A stretch of DNA of 64,000 bases. Origin: Ligula intestinalis (lineage: Eukaryota > Platyhelminthes > Cestoda > Diphyllobothriidea > Diphyllobothriidae). The translations under genes were made by a program, and so were the position numbers. The notes under the pieces are model-generated. The model was not told the origin of the DNA. It did not search any database and saw only the letters and a program-made list of their open reading frames with translations. How positions within the stretch are numbered: position 1 is the stretch's first letter; the number at the start of each line of letters is the position of its first letter. Below, one piece after another: positions 1-13,300 of the stretch. The DNA is taken from assembly GCA_036362985.1 (NCBI GenBank), contig JAYGXS010000005.1:49430115-49494114 (forward strand), in the 5' to 3' direction.

Positions 1-1041
1 CATCTACATACGTGTCTGCTTTGAGACTTCAGTCCAGTTGCAAAATGAGGTAACCCATCCTCTTCACTCTGAACTAATGAATGCGAAGTCTTCACGTCCC
101 ATGCGTCGAGGCTTCCGTCATATGTCTTGCCGCACATCAACACTCAGTACTCCCATTCTTAGCTTGCTACCTCACGTGTGAAGAAGCGGAAATTGAGAAG
201 TTGAAATCTGATCTGTCTCCATAGTAGACGTGGATACCGTGTAAAACTTGACTTGTGAGTATTACATGACATTTTACCGTTTAACATGACCCATTACTTA
301 ACCTCCGCGAATGGAGCCATTTTTTTCGCGGAAAATTTATGATGTTTATTCGTAGATAAAGCAAGATTTTCTTCTTCTTCTTCGTAAAAAAGTCACCCAC
401 ACACCACCTGGTAATAAAATCTACAGACAATCGGCTGCTCTGGAAAGGTAGCAGATCTCACACGCCACTGCAGGGCTGACCCCCACTTTACTGAAGAGGA
501 CCTAGGTAACGTCTCCCACTTGACAGCATTCCTGGTCACAACTGTGCGGTGCCAGAGGGCGTTCCGGCCGTTTATAGTGGATCAAATAAACGATCACCAT
601 CGTTCGCCACCCCCCTCTCATGCATCCGCGGTCTGGTTGAGCCGAACCAATTAAATTGCCCGAACTGGCCAATGTCACGTGAGGTCACTTTTTAACGCGC
701 GCACGCGCGCGAATAGATAAATATAAACAAAAAAACACAGGTCTGCCAAGCATCAAACACAGTGTGCGGGTGCGTGTGTGTGTGTGTGTTGGGTAAGACG
801 GAAGAAAAAAGGCAAAAATAATAATAAAGAAGCAGCGGCGGCGGCGGAAACAAGGGCAGCAACTGCACGGCCGAGCGCTTGTTAATAAAACTGGCAGAGC
901 GGAAGCGCGACTCCCTCAAGGCTGGGGAGGGGGGGGGTACGGCTTGGCAAGCGATGGAAGCCGAGAAGGGGGGGGGGCGGGGCGGGGAACACAACGATGT
1001 ATCGACATGGGGGGGGGGGGGCTCAGATGTGGTGGTCTACA
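1..1041. other. 3' flank of CUL5
   Basis: No gene seen. Contains low-complexity sequence: CG alternation near 697-710, a (TG)n run near 770-790, GGC near 833-846, and G runs near 925-1020. A minus-strand AATAAA (plus TTTATT, 345-350) lies about 690 nt after the CUL5 stop and is a possible polyadenylation signal, unproven. Confidence 0.4.
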
Positions 1042-1357
1042 TCAGGAAATATACACAAAAGTATCCATATCTTTGGCCTCGCGCCGAAGGTAGTGCTGTT
1101 CAATCAACCACTCAAGAACCTCCTTCAGCAGGCGTTTCGAGGGGATGAACTGATCCTTCAGCAACAGGATAATCTCCTTGTAGATTTCGTTGTAGGTCAG
1201 GCGCTTACGGGTTTTGATGATCTTGATAATGGCTTCCTGCACCCGTAGCTGGCGCAGTTGAACTATCGCCAGACTCTCCTCTTCACAGCCGATTTGTGTG
1301 AGCTGCAATCGACCAATCATGTTCACTCGACGGCGATTGGGTCCACGCCCCGATCGG
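1042..1357 (-). CDS. CUL5: CUL5 exon 13 (neddylation domain, stop)
   Basis: One base plus 104 codons plus TGA at 1042-1044. RRRVNMIGRLQLT, then AIIKIIKTRKRLTYNEI with the predicted NEDD8-acceptor lysine, then LEWLIEQHYLRREAKDMDTF and the ending VYIS. Acceptor CCCTCCCTTCTAG. Confidence 0.96.
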
Positions 1358-4300
1358 CTAGAAGGGAGGGTTGTGGAAGTCGATAATGACAGTTGGAAAA
1401 GTCATCTAAACAAGTTTGACCCGTGTACAAGCTAGAATTAAAGAATCAGGAACTTCATGTTTCGACGACAATCTGAAAGATAATTAAACGGAGTCATAAC
1501 GATCATGGAAATGGGTACAGGATGTACTTGCGTCGTCGTTCCTCGGGATCAATCTAGACACCTCGCACAAAGTTGCACATCGACCAGGGAAAAAACCGAG
1601 AAGACGAATGACGCGGCTCATTAGTAATCATCAGCCAGGAATACTCGGCACCAGGTTTTGGATAGCCTGGAATTTTGTTACGACTCGGCGCTTGGTGCTT
1701 TTAATTAACACGAACGGTGAATCAGCCGACCCCGGTTCCCGAAGCACGGTACGAGAGAAGAGAGAAGGCCAGTCGCGGCCAGAGAGAAGGAGAGAGTTGG
1801 CACTCAGGGGACACTTTAACGCAAGTCACTCTTATCACAGGCTCCATGAGCAGGCGTTAGCGACATGGGACGAATCAGCTATTAGGAAAAATCGGTAGGT
1901 ACGGTGCGCTCTCGTGACAGCGGGCATCGGGAATCCGAAACGTCAGGAAAATAAACTCTAGTTCCGGTGATCACATCCTCTGATTATGAACTGCTGCCTG
2001 GAACTCGCACATTCTCCACTATTGGCAACTGCATCCAATTTCAGGAACAGCCATTTTACAGGTTCGAACACTGAATTAAGGCCTGGGAGAGGGTAAGAGG
2101 GTGAAGCCGACACTAGGAAGTCCAATACAAGCTAACGTACGAGTCGCAGGAAGTAATTGAGAAGAAGAAGAAGACAAGTCGGCTTCTTCTCAACTAGGGA
2201 GTCCATTCGCACACAGGCAATCAGCACCAGCGACGCTTGAATCAATCAATGACATCACACCAAGAGTCGTGGTTCAAAAGGCTGCCAACTGCCGACATGA
2301 ATCAGACTTCTCAGGGCTGAGAGTCAGTCTGCAACGGCTCCTTCGCAATGTGGTCTTTATGACACATTCTCATTCAAATATGAGATCCAAGTCGGCTTTA
2401 CAGAAGCCTGGTTTGTGGGTGATTGAGAGGAATTCGTATGGCACGCGTAGGCGGCGCCAGTTACTGTGTCCGCGCCCATCTCTGGTCATTCTAATGATAT
2501 CTTGTCATAGAAGCAAGGTGGGGAGAAGACGGAGGGAGAGAGAGTGCAGTATATTCACCGCAAGTCTGCCTCAATAAAAAAACTAAGAAACGCGCAAGTG
2601 ACCGCTGTTGCTTAAGAACATGCGGTAGACATTTTCGGCATATTATTGGTGGCTAAGGGGGAGATAGGGATGAGTAGGTCCAACATAAATACTGCCCCAA
2701 TTGCACTTATTTTTTGTTCGATAGAAGTGTATCCATAAAAGGGCAAACAGAATTGCAATATTTTGATAGGAGAGAAAGGCTTACTTGACACCGAAGGCAG
2801 GATTGATCCAGAATTCGGTGACATTGGTGTACTCCTTCTCGGAAGCCACCTTCGGAGCGTAGAGGATAAGCTGACGGTCCATCTTCGGATGTTCCGTTAG
2901 AGACTGGTTGTAAAAAGAGACCACAGACCGGACTATGCACTTAAATACATTCATTCTATGCAGATACATTGACAACAGCATAAAAACCTCTGACCGCAGA
3001 CTGCTTATGAACTATAAGTCTGTCGGATATGTGTTCTGGGAAGCACGATGACCCCAGCAGGTCAAAGGGTTCCGAACTACAACAACAAAAAGAGCACAAA
3101 AAAGGCCAGGACGAATTCAGTCGACGGGTATTTTGTGATCACCGTTTACATATAAATTCCCAAAGTACTTAGAGGTCACGAAGGACACAAAAAAGAAAGC
3201 CGCTCATTTGTCGAAAGTTCGCAGAGGATGTCGGTAATTAGAGGGGTAAACAACCAACAACACAGTTGCCGTTGTGCAGGTGCTTATAGTTATCGTACAT
3301 TTGTTGTTGGTGTTGTTGTTGTTGCTGCTGATAATAATGTTGTTGTTGCTGTTGTTGTTGATGATGATGATAATAATGATGACTATAGTACTGGCTGTCA
3401 ACAAAACAGCGTTGATGGGCTTGCTGCTGGTTTCGTTCTCTGACGACCCCCCAATAGGCACAAAAAATTCCTGCCTGAGGCGAAAGTAGTGCTATAAGAC
3501 AGTAGGAGGAATGGTGGAGGTAACTGCCGATAGGGCCTCATCAATCACGAGGATAGTGTACAGATTTCACTGACTGCTTTTGATTGCCAGGCTTGACAAC
3601 ACAAATAAATCAATAGACTGAATAAGGCGAATCTACCATAGAAAACGGGTTCGGTTTATAAAAGGTGGGAACAAGGTGGCAGGTTCAAATTTAGGGGCCG
3701 CGGAATCCTATCAGAGCAGTTTAATCCTGAAACCGTAAGCAGCTAATTAATCATTTACTAGGACAGAACCGTAACAAATGGCATTTCCGAGAGGGACTTC
3801 AAACGAAAAACCTCAACTGTTCACTTATAACCACTGCAATACTAAGCAGAAGCCCCTAACGGTGAAACGACAGAGCATCTGTTAAAGAGGAAAAGTGGGG
3901 GGGGGAAGAATGAGGACGAGTAAAATGGTAGGTATGACATCAGCAAAGTCCGCACCATTTGAAGGTCAAATGCTTGTAAATTTGCGCAATGAAACTACGT
4001 TTCCTTTTGCATTCACAAAACAGTCTCCATACGTGACGAAGGGTGAATAAAATCGTGTGTCATAAAAAGCACGTGCCTGAGAGGCGGCAGAAGGTTATAG
4101 AGTTGCCGCCCACATTCAAAATTGAGAACACGGGCGCAGTAGTGTACATGATACCGCTGAGTGCAACCAAGTGAAAGGAGAGCAACTATCCCACAAACAT
4201 AAAGGATTAACATCCTTCCATGAAAACATTCCCACAGGCAAAAGAATGTCAGAGTGAACAGCGGAAGGAGGTTATTATAGTGGTAACACGAGCTGAAAGT

Positions 4301-7300
4301 AGGAGGCGCGAATTGCGACTAACAAAAACTATTTTTGCCTCGAAGTTCTCATACGCGCAGGAGCCTGAGTACACACCACTGCATGCAAACGCGTGCCCCC
4401 TAAACGGGGTGCGCGGTAGGCGCATCGGAACAACATGGGGGCCAGGTAGAGGTATGGTAGGTGTTATTTGGGTTGCGCGTCGTTAAAAATCCCTAGCATA
4501 GGCGGAGGGGTGGGGATGTGAGAGCAAGCATAGAGGCAGCTTCGGCCAGCCACCTGCGCCCGATTGCGCCTCCGGTCTTCTTGGCTCAGTCTTGACATCC
4601 GGCTCAGGTGGGTGAGCAAAGAGCTAGTGCAATAGATGCTTCGCAAGTCTACCATCAATTAAAACTAATTCACGTGCAAGTCGCCATGCATGCACCAGCC
4701 TGCTGTGGAGCATACGGTGAAAATCTTCGAAATTGACGCTCGAACAGTCCTCTGCAAACGCAAAATGGGAGAAAATTTAGCCTTCTATAGCATCTGCGAA
4801 AAGTAATTCCAGCACTTCGTGTTTGTCGAAGGAAGAAAAAGAACGCTGCCAGCTGCGGTGATAATGGATGATGTGTTCTGAGTTCAAGTATTCGGAAACA
4901 AGATCAGAAAAATGGGACCAATTAATCGGGTCTGTGTTGCCAATCTGGCGGGACTCCTGATCCAACGAGGGCTACTAGCCAGCCAACCAGCCATGCCCAG
5001 TTGGTGCCGGCGTGGCGACGTGCGCGGGAATTACTTTGTAGTGGTAGTAGACTTGCGCCGCATCCATTGCACACTCTCCTACTCCTTCTATGCCTGTCCT
5101 ATTTCCCTACCCACCCAAACTGTATAATCACCGTTTTTGCAGGACAAATGCTGGGGCTAGGGGTATATTAGTGAACTTACATAAGCCACTTTTGCCGAAG
5201 GGTCTATCCAAAGGTCTATTCTTCCTTGTTGCTTACAGATAAACCTATGTTCAGCATTTATTCCGGATAGGCTGCCCTCTGTCAATGTTGTGCAGATGCG
5301 TCAATAAATATATCCTCTATGGACTTGAATCAACTGCATACAGTATATTTACTATCTCATGCAATAGCTGCCGGAATTCTGAAATAAGTTTTCGATTGGA
5401 ACGTATTAATTGCGGATGGTTGCAATAGATATCATCATACAGCCTAATCTCAACATATTTTAGACACCTTAGGATGCCGGCTTTCTAACGAGCTGCTTTC
5501 TGAACGCCAAGAAGAGCATGTACTACAAAAGTGACTACTTAAGTAGTATGCCTTTTTGTCATTAATTTCGACTGCCTTTATAGATTCAAAGATATTTGTT
5601 TTGGAAAACACGCACAAAATATAAATTTCTTGTACTCTTTTGGTAGAAAATTACGCCTTCTTCAAATTTTATACTCAAAGAAAGGGCATCTTTCGGTTCT
5701 CAAAAAATGTCTAATTATGAGCTTTTTTACAATTCTCAAGTGTTCATTCAGTGAACACCGTATCTGTTATTTGTTAATGCTGTCTTTACTGTATAAATCA
5801 TACTCCACGTCTATTGCAGCATTTTATGGGAACTATATGAGATTTTCTTCAAGCTGTAGGCGAAAACGTATTTTTCCTTAAGCAGGATGCACACAGTGCG
5901 CAGTTTGTAAACCTTGAATTCCAGTGTAGCGGTCACTAGGTTTCAAAATTATTCGGCAATTTATAAACTTTTTAAAACCGAAAGATACCCTTTTTAAGCA
6001 TAAAATTTAAAGAAGGCGTAATTTGCTACCGAAAGAGTACAAGAAATTATTTTTTCGTGCATGTTTTCCAAAAAAAATATATTTGAATCTACAAAGGCAG
6101 TCGAAATTAATGGAAAATAGACAAACTACTTAAGTAGTCACTTTTATAGTAAATTCATTGACTTGGCAGTCAGAAAGAAGCTCATTCGAATGCCCACATC
6201 CTGAAGTGTCTAAAATATGTTGAGATTAGGCTGTACGATCATCCCTATTCCAACCATCCGCTATTACTATGTTCCAATCGAAAACTTATTTCAGAATTCC
6301 GGCAGCTATTGCATTAGATAGTGAATCTACTGGATCTGCAACCACAGTGGAGATTACTGAACGAGCTTGCGTATGCGGGAAATATGTATGTACACTGTAG
6401 AGTGCGCCAAAAAACTGTCATAAAGATTATTTAACTTGCATGTGCTAAACTTGCAGTAAGTTGCAAATTTCGGAAATTTCTCGAGCTGAAATTTTTTGCA
6501 GCTTAAAATATCAAGTCAAACCTAGTAAGCAGAGGGTTTCGGTGCCCAAATTGCAGATTTGGTAAATAAATTCAGACGAAACTAACCATTTTTCTTTTAA
6601 CATTGAAAATGGTAGCACAAATCACACGGCAAAGGCTGAGACACCAACTGAAATCACTTAGGCTGTGCCATGTCAGCAAAACTAGTGGTGGGTCTGAAGG
6701 TAGGACCTGTGTTAGGGGCAAAATAGTCCCCTGAAATTCCTTAATAAAGTTCTTAATGAAAAATATTACCCAGGTAGAATTTATTACGGGAAGATAATCC
6801 GTTAACGGATACGCTATGGCTTCATGGCTTTCGACCAAGAACCTTATAAGCCACGTGGGTTGAGCTGAATTGCAAGCAAATTACAACGTCCCCACGTATT
6901 GTCGACGTTCACTCACAGTTCCCATTGCCTCTCACAGATAACTGACAAAAAGTTCGTTCCTTGTTCTCGTTTTCCTAGACAAACGACCGTCTGGAAGTTT
7001 AATGAGTGGAAAGACGGAGCGTTCTAGTAGTCAGAAAGTCAGATGGGAATAAAAAAGGAGAATAGATGTCGTTCTATTGCTGTTTAATTATGTGATATCT
7101 CGCGCTTATACTCAAGCTCGAGATCGAGAAATAAAAAGGCGAGGAAATTGGTCGTCAGATAAGGACCGCGGTAGGGCTGGCTTATCACTATTAACAGAAA
7201 CAACTTACTTATTTATGTCTGCTAATATTTCTACTTATTTTCCATCAGTAGATTTAATTACTTCAGCTTGCTTTTTTGGGTCGAGGCATGTACAATTACC

Positions 7301-10300
7301 TTTCAATTATAGACATACATGTCGTTCATATCACTGGTTTCCTGCTGAAAAGTGCTATTGTAGATTTTTTTCGCTTGCAGACAATGATAAACTACAGTTA
7401 TAGACCCAACTAACATTGTTTCAACGATTTTGGGTGGGCACTCTATACGGCGAGTTAAGACCACCCTACCTTCAGTCTGCCCTCATTAATAATCTATTAT
7501 AACGTCAGTGGCCGTTTTTGAGTAGACAAGCTTTCAGCCAGTTACAGCCCTCTCCATCATTAATTTATAATCATACTAGTGGCTTAGCTGGCACAGTTCT
7601 ACTTGACTTATCATATTGGCAGATTTTAGACCTGCGCAATATCTTGGTATGTGACAAACGGTGGCATGATAGATTCCAGTTTGTTAAGTTCACGCGTGCA
7701 CGTTGAGAAAACTGATCAGTTGCCTGAACAGATTATGTTAAATTGCCAATACAAGCGAACATGGGATCGCATCTTCTTTTTATTCTCTATATTCAATTTA
7801 TCTGCAGCTCATGAAGTAAAATACCGCCATGATCCTGATTGACGTGCGAAATATACCGCGGGGATACTTTTGGTAAAGTAAGACAAGGAAATTGTAAAGA
7901 TAGGAATTTTTGTCACCATGTTTTTTTCCCGCCAAAACAACACCTAATTCTATAAGAAAAAATCGATTAACTAAATCAGTCAGCAATTTCAAATATATCT
8001 AAGAGACTTCGGACAAGCAAAAGAAAAAACAGCGAAACCTTCATTCAGTACCTTTTTGCAGATATTTTACAAGCAGATTTACGTCTCAGGCAAAAAATAC
8101 TTAACTTCTTCTGGAAATATAAATTTATAAGCGTGGGATAAATCGCGCCAAATTTGGGCATGGTAGCCTGAAAAGCTGTGGGCTGCTAAGTGTGTGTAAG
8201 CCATGTTATGCTTAGTCGGCCAAGCTACATAACTCGAGGCAGATATTTGGGGAAAAAATCGCGAAGAAACTCTATGTTAAAAGCCGAAAACTGGAAAACG
8301 GCACGGCGGATGTTTTTTTAAAAAAGTGCACTTTCCTAGTTCTTTATCAAGGCCTCGTAGGATAGACATGATAACGATTCAAGTAATTGCGAATAACTCC
8401 GAAAATTTGGCATTGTATTATAGTTATATTATTATTACTAATGTTTTATAAGTAGACGAGTATGTTTGGTTTAAGCAGCATGCGCACTTACCACAAGAAC
8501 ACGACGGAGCTCCGAGTCCGAGAGTCCCGTGGCCGTGAGGAGACTATCCAAGCGTAAGCGTTGTTCCATGCGGTGTCGCCAGGCAAAAAGGACGGCTATC
8601 TGCAGGGTCGTCATCTCCAGTTCGACGTGGTTGTCAGAATCCACAAAGTAGGCCACCACACCGTTGGAGAGATGGTACTGCCACACTAAGTTTCGACCTT
8701 GATGCTTTTGGCGGTAAAATTCCTCGACCTGAAAAAGAAAGTGCTCAAGGCCGCTCATAAAATAGCCTGGTAATTAATTTGCAAAGCAACTGCGGCTTCT
8801 GGAGGACAGTGGTGTGCGTTGTAAGGCAGACAAATGCTAAACACCCCCTAGGACAAACGACGACTTTTCGCGGGATTGAGAGTCATGGCGCCGGCAAAAT
8901 TACATAGCTTCTCTAAACTGAAGCTAGCTTGGAACAGAGACAGTCACGCGCACACGATCGATCTAAAAGACTACTAGTAACATTTTAATTGCGGAGGGAC
9001 GGTCAAATCCCTAAATCCCACACATTACCCACACAAGAGCGACAGTTTTTTCGCCTAAAAATCTCTGAGGAGTTTTTTCACTGTCTGTTCCTATTTCCAT
9101 CCTATGACAACTGGCCTCGCCAACAGTCTGAAAAACAAATTTTCTGCTACCACTGCACATATGTACAAATAGGGCACTCAAAGGAATTTTTCCTACATAT
9201 CCCTCAATATACTGATACTGAGTGCGCTCAGCGTCAATGATCCGCCTCATAATGGTGTCACATCGGGAATGAAACCTTTTTTTCAAATTTAGCAAGTGAA
9301 GACAGTTTAATTTTTTCGAGGGTGCTAGCCTACTCAAAGTAACCCATCTTCTGCCTGTCTCCATCTCACTAGCGTGTGATAAGTATGAGGTTCTATGCAA
9401 AGTAATCAGCATTCACGCATTAACAAGGTCCTAACCTTCTTCAATGACCTCAACCTAGCCCTCCTTTCCAAGACTTAGGGACAAGACGAGTCTCAGAACT
9501 GCCGGTGATACTGACTTGTTGTTCATTTTGTCTTAATTTCGTTGCGGACGTGAGGCTTCCACGATCCCCTATTTCCTATACTAGTCGGGCTGGTCACGTG
9601 TGAGTCCTATGCAGGCTTACTGACAATGTGAACGCGCGGATTGGAACGACGACACAGCAGCAGTAGTAACTATGTTTACCACTCAACGTGCCTCATGATC
9701 CAGCGTCTGGATAACATACTAGAGGGCTGCTGTGTATACGTCAACGTTTTAATTGACACGGTCCACTGGAGAGGCGGTCGCAACAAAAGTCAAGGCTTCA
9801 TTACTGTGAAAACTCTTATCCCAAAAATGGCTCAGTCTATGTAGGCGAAACGATCTCCCGTTTTGTTTAGCAAATACCCACTAGGCCTATAAAATGGCCT
9901 TATAAGAGAGATGGCGGAAGTGGTGAGGATTGGAGTGGGTGCAAGTACGCAGTTATGAAGAGTATTTGTCCTTTGACTGTGTCGTGTTCACATTGTTTAC
10001 GCCGCTGAAAGACGCGGTCAGAGAGAACGAGAGAGCGAGAGAGAGAGAGAGAGAGAGGCTAAATCGCGTCTGTGCAAAGACAGGAAGTTACGAGGAGAAA
10101 ATGGACCTCACCTGTGGGATGAAATCCTCCAGTTCCGGAGGCAGTGCAATCGAAACTTTGGGCTGTGTGCGCGGTAGCCAGGTGCCACTGCTGAGGATTT
10201 TTATGTTCACTAGTTCGGCACTGAAGCTGTTGGCTGGATCCAGACTGCCTGCAATGGAGGAGAGCTGGTTGTTGCGTATCTTCTCCTTGAACTCGGCTGT

Positions 10301-13300
10301 GAGATCCTGGGAGACCTTGATGTCCTGAAACATGCGCGCCAGGCTGTTGACTAGTTCGGCCGGCATGCCTACTTCCTGCAGTGGTGCGTGGTCAGGTAGG
10401 GGTGAGAGGAAAAGAAGAAAAAGCAGACTTTAAGAGCGAGCAGCCTCAAAGAAAGAATAACCAAAAAGCTGACTTTCCCACCTCAGGCGGTGGCCTGTTG
10501 CTGGCAGAGGGGGAGAGAGTGAGGTCGACCCTCAGCGCATTACTTTCCTCACTAACTTTCTTTCGCGGTGCGTTAAAGGCCGTGGCTTGGAGGGTTGCCA
10601 ACTGACGGGATAACTTGGAGACCGCAGTCAGCTCAGTGTGTGGCTTGTTGTGCGGAGTGGCTTACTGCGGGCTGAGAGTCAGGCCCAATGGCTCCTTCTT
10701 AATGTGGCCTTTATGGCGCTTCCAGGCAGGCGCCTACCTAGCAAGGCGTGGTGTTGGTACGCGTGCTGAGTATTGGTCACGCCAGCCGTCTGTGCCCTTC
10801 CCTATCTCCAGCCTTCTTGACTTTTGGGAGTGGAGCAGATTCTCCGCGAGTCTGCTTTCGCTGTATGGCTCGCAGAAGTCACCCTGTAGCTTCAACTCGT
10901 TGAAGCCTGTGGTGGACATCTTCGAAAATCCAAAGGTTTTATTATAATCACACTTAATTTGATTAAATCTTAAAATATAGTATATGGCTCTCACTGAAAT
11001 ATATTTCCAAATATTTACTTTCTTGCCTGTCTGAATCAAAAAGGTTTTTGGCCACTTGAATAAATAGTTATTGACCACCTGGCAGCGGCTCTTCAGAGGT
11101 AGTCGAACATTGGGTTAGCAAGTCGGTTACATATCTGAAGAGGTTAAAAACGCATAGTCCTACTACGACATAGCACATTTGAATCACCATAAAAGATAGC
11201 TTCAACTAGCATGTCAGATATATGGATAAGGGCACTCAGTATAAAATTCACTCCCCCGCCTTAGTCGGGCACCCCATGAAATTGCAATAGGACAAGCCAT
11301 GGTTTGACCAAGCTCATGAACGAACAGAGGTCTATGGCTAAAGTGCTCTGGACGGAGACTTTGAGGGTTATTAACACTACGAATAAAACAATTTAGGCCT
11401 AGCAACAAAGAAAACCTGTTGGCGCACTACGAGTGAAGTGGCATATTGATTGAAGACTGAAAACTGCATCAATCCATTAAACGTGAGAAGCATACGCGAG
11501 GCTAAGCACAGCATAGTTCGCCAGAGACCATCACTGCACATCAAAGTAGAGGGGAACCACAGCAGACGCGTCTTCATCGCGTTCCCACCAGCCCTCACGG
11601 CGGCCAAGGTCTGCTACACCAATCTCCCTACGGTGGATCTACTTCCCCTCCTTGCCATCTCTGTTTTTGATGACGAAGTAACCCCTCAAAACTATGCTGC
11701 TTCCACTCCTCCTCCTCCTCGCCACCGGGATTGAGGCCCACCCGGCTGGGCTCCACATCCAACAAGGGCTACTAGCTGGCCATCAAGGTAGAGTATTGCG
11801 CAGCCACTCGTCATTAAATCCTACGGGATGAAAATGCCACGTCTCATCGAGCACCTACTGTTCAGATACCCCGAGCAAAGTCTGGAGTTTAGTAGCTTTC
11901 TTGGTTTAGTCGATCACCTGATCGGAATTAAACTGAATGTCGCCGCAATTGTCTAGAAGGCATGGCCTGGCAATCAGGAATACATCCTACGTCGACAGGC
12001 CTTACCGATAGGTTTTATCAAGGTGAAATCAATAGACTTCGGTTGTTTGAAAACACACCAAGATTTGGTGTACTCAAGCGCCTTCTACGGGGGACAAAAG
12101 GGTTCGTCGCGTTTTGATAAATAATAAATGGTGGTGGCAGTGGTGGCCCCTAAAGACCGTCCTTATCTACTCAAGGAAACGGTTATGATATGCCTAGGTA
12201 ACTGGCCTACGAGACATCCTCCAAACAGCTTCAGAGGATGTAAAGTCGATTTATGTATACGAATAGCATGAACTCCGACGTAAATTGTCACATTGAATGT
12301 TTCTGCCAGCTACAATAAGCAGGTACTAGAGGTAACGATATTACTACCAACTACGGCCACGATGATGAGAATGTTCAAAATCTCAGTTGACCACAAAAAA
12401 CGTATGAGATTCATTCTGTATTCGGAGAGTAACTGTCCAATACACAAAGGGAATGCTGTCAACATTTTACTTAACAGAACAAAAACTTACAGCTCGGAGA
12501 ATTGGCAACTATTTGCACGTTTGATGGTTTCAAAAAATTAATTTCGGTCAGTGATGCAAACGAATATCGATTCACCGGTTTAACCAAATCGGTCCTATGG
12601 TTTTGCGGTAGGAGTACCTCGTGGGGCCGCCAGAAGGGCACGCTCCTCAGTCTTACGGGCTCCTGATTTTAGGGGAAAGGATGAGTGGAGCATGTCAGGG
12701 AACAAATAAGTTCGCAATAATCCTGTAAAATAAAAATGTTACGAGGTTCAGTTGTGGTGCGTACTCAAACCTCGGGCAAGGTCATTGAAGTATGCTTTAA
12801 TATCATCGCTAACCCCCCCCCCCTCCCTACCCTACTGGGCCAACGGCGAGCACGTGTATGTAGGGGAAGTTGCCTGGCCTCGGGCGATGTCATCGACGTG
12901 CACTTCTTACAGTACCACTAACCCCGACTAAAATTAAGGTTAAAAAGTTAAGAAGAGGGAAATTCACCCTACTCAAAATTTGTAAGTAAGCGATTATTCC
13001 CGTGGTTAATTTTAAAGGCATTTTGCTAAATTTACTGACTTAAGCGGTCATTGTATGCGGTGGCCTTCCAAGGACCATTCTGTAGCTCATTGCCATTATC
13101 CAACCCTTGCTGGATCAACGGCTGGCGTGCAAAAAACTGGAAGATTATGGGTAATTCAACCAACTTAAAATTGGTAAGTAGTTGGTTATAATACACATGG
13201 ACTCTTCTACGGCCCCAGTAGGTACTCTCACCGGTTTTGCTACGCTGTTCTCAACTTTGCTAGCTCCACGCTCCAATATTAGCATTGGAATATGAGTCCC

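Noticed and set aside
3204..3489. Open frames of Val/Asp or Ile/Asn repeats
   Set aside because: Translation of a TTG/GAT simple repeat.
9011..9412. 133-codon minus-strand open frame as a possible CUL5 exon
   Set aside because: Exons 10 and 11 join without a gap in the alignment, so no exon is missing; part of the sequence is a repeat shared with 47200-47260.
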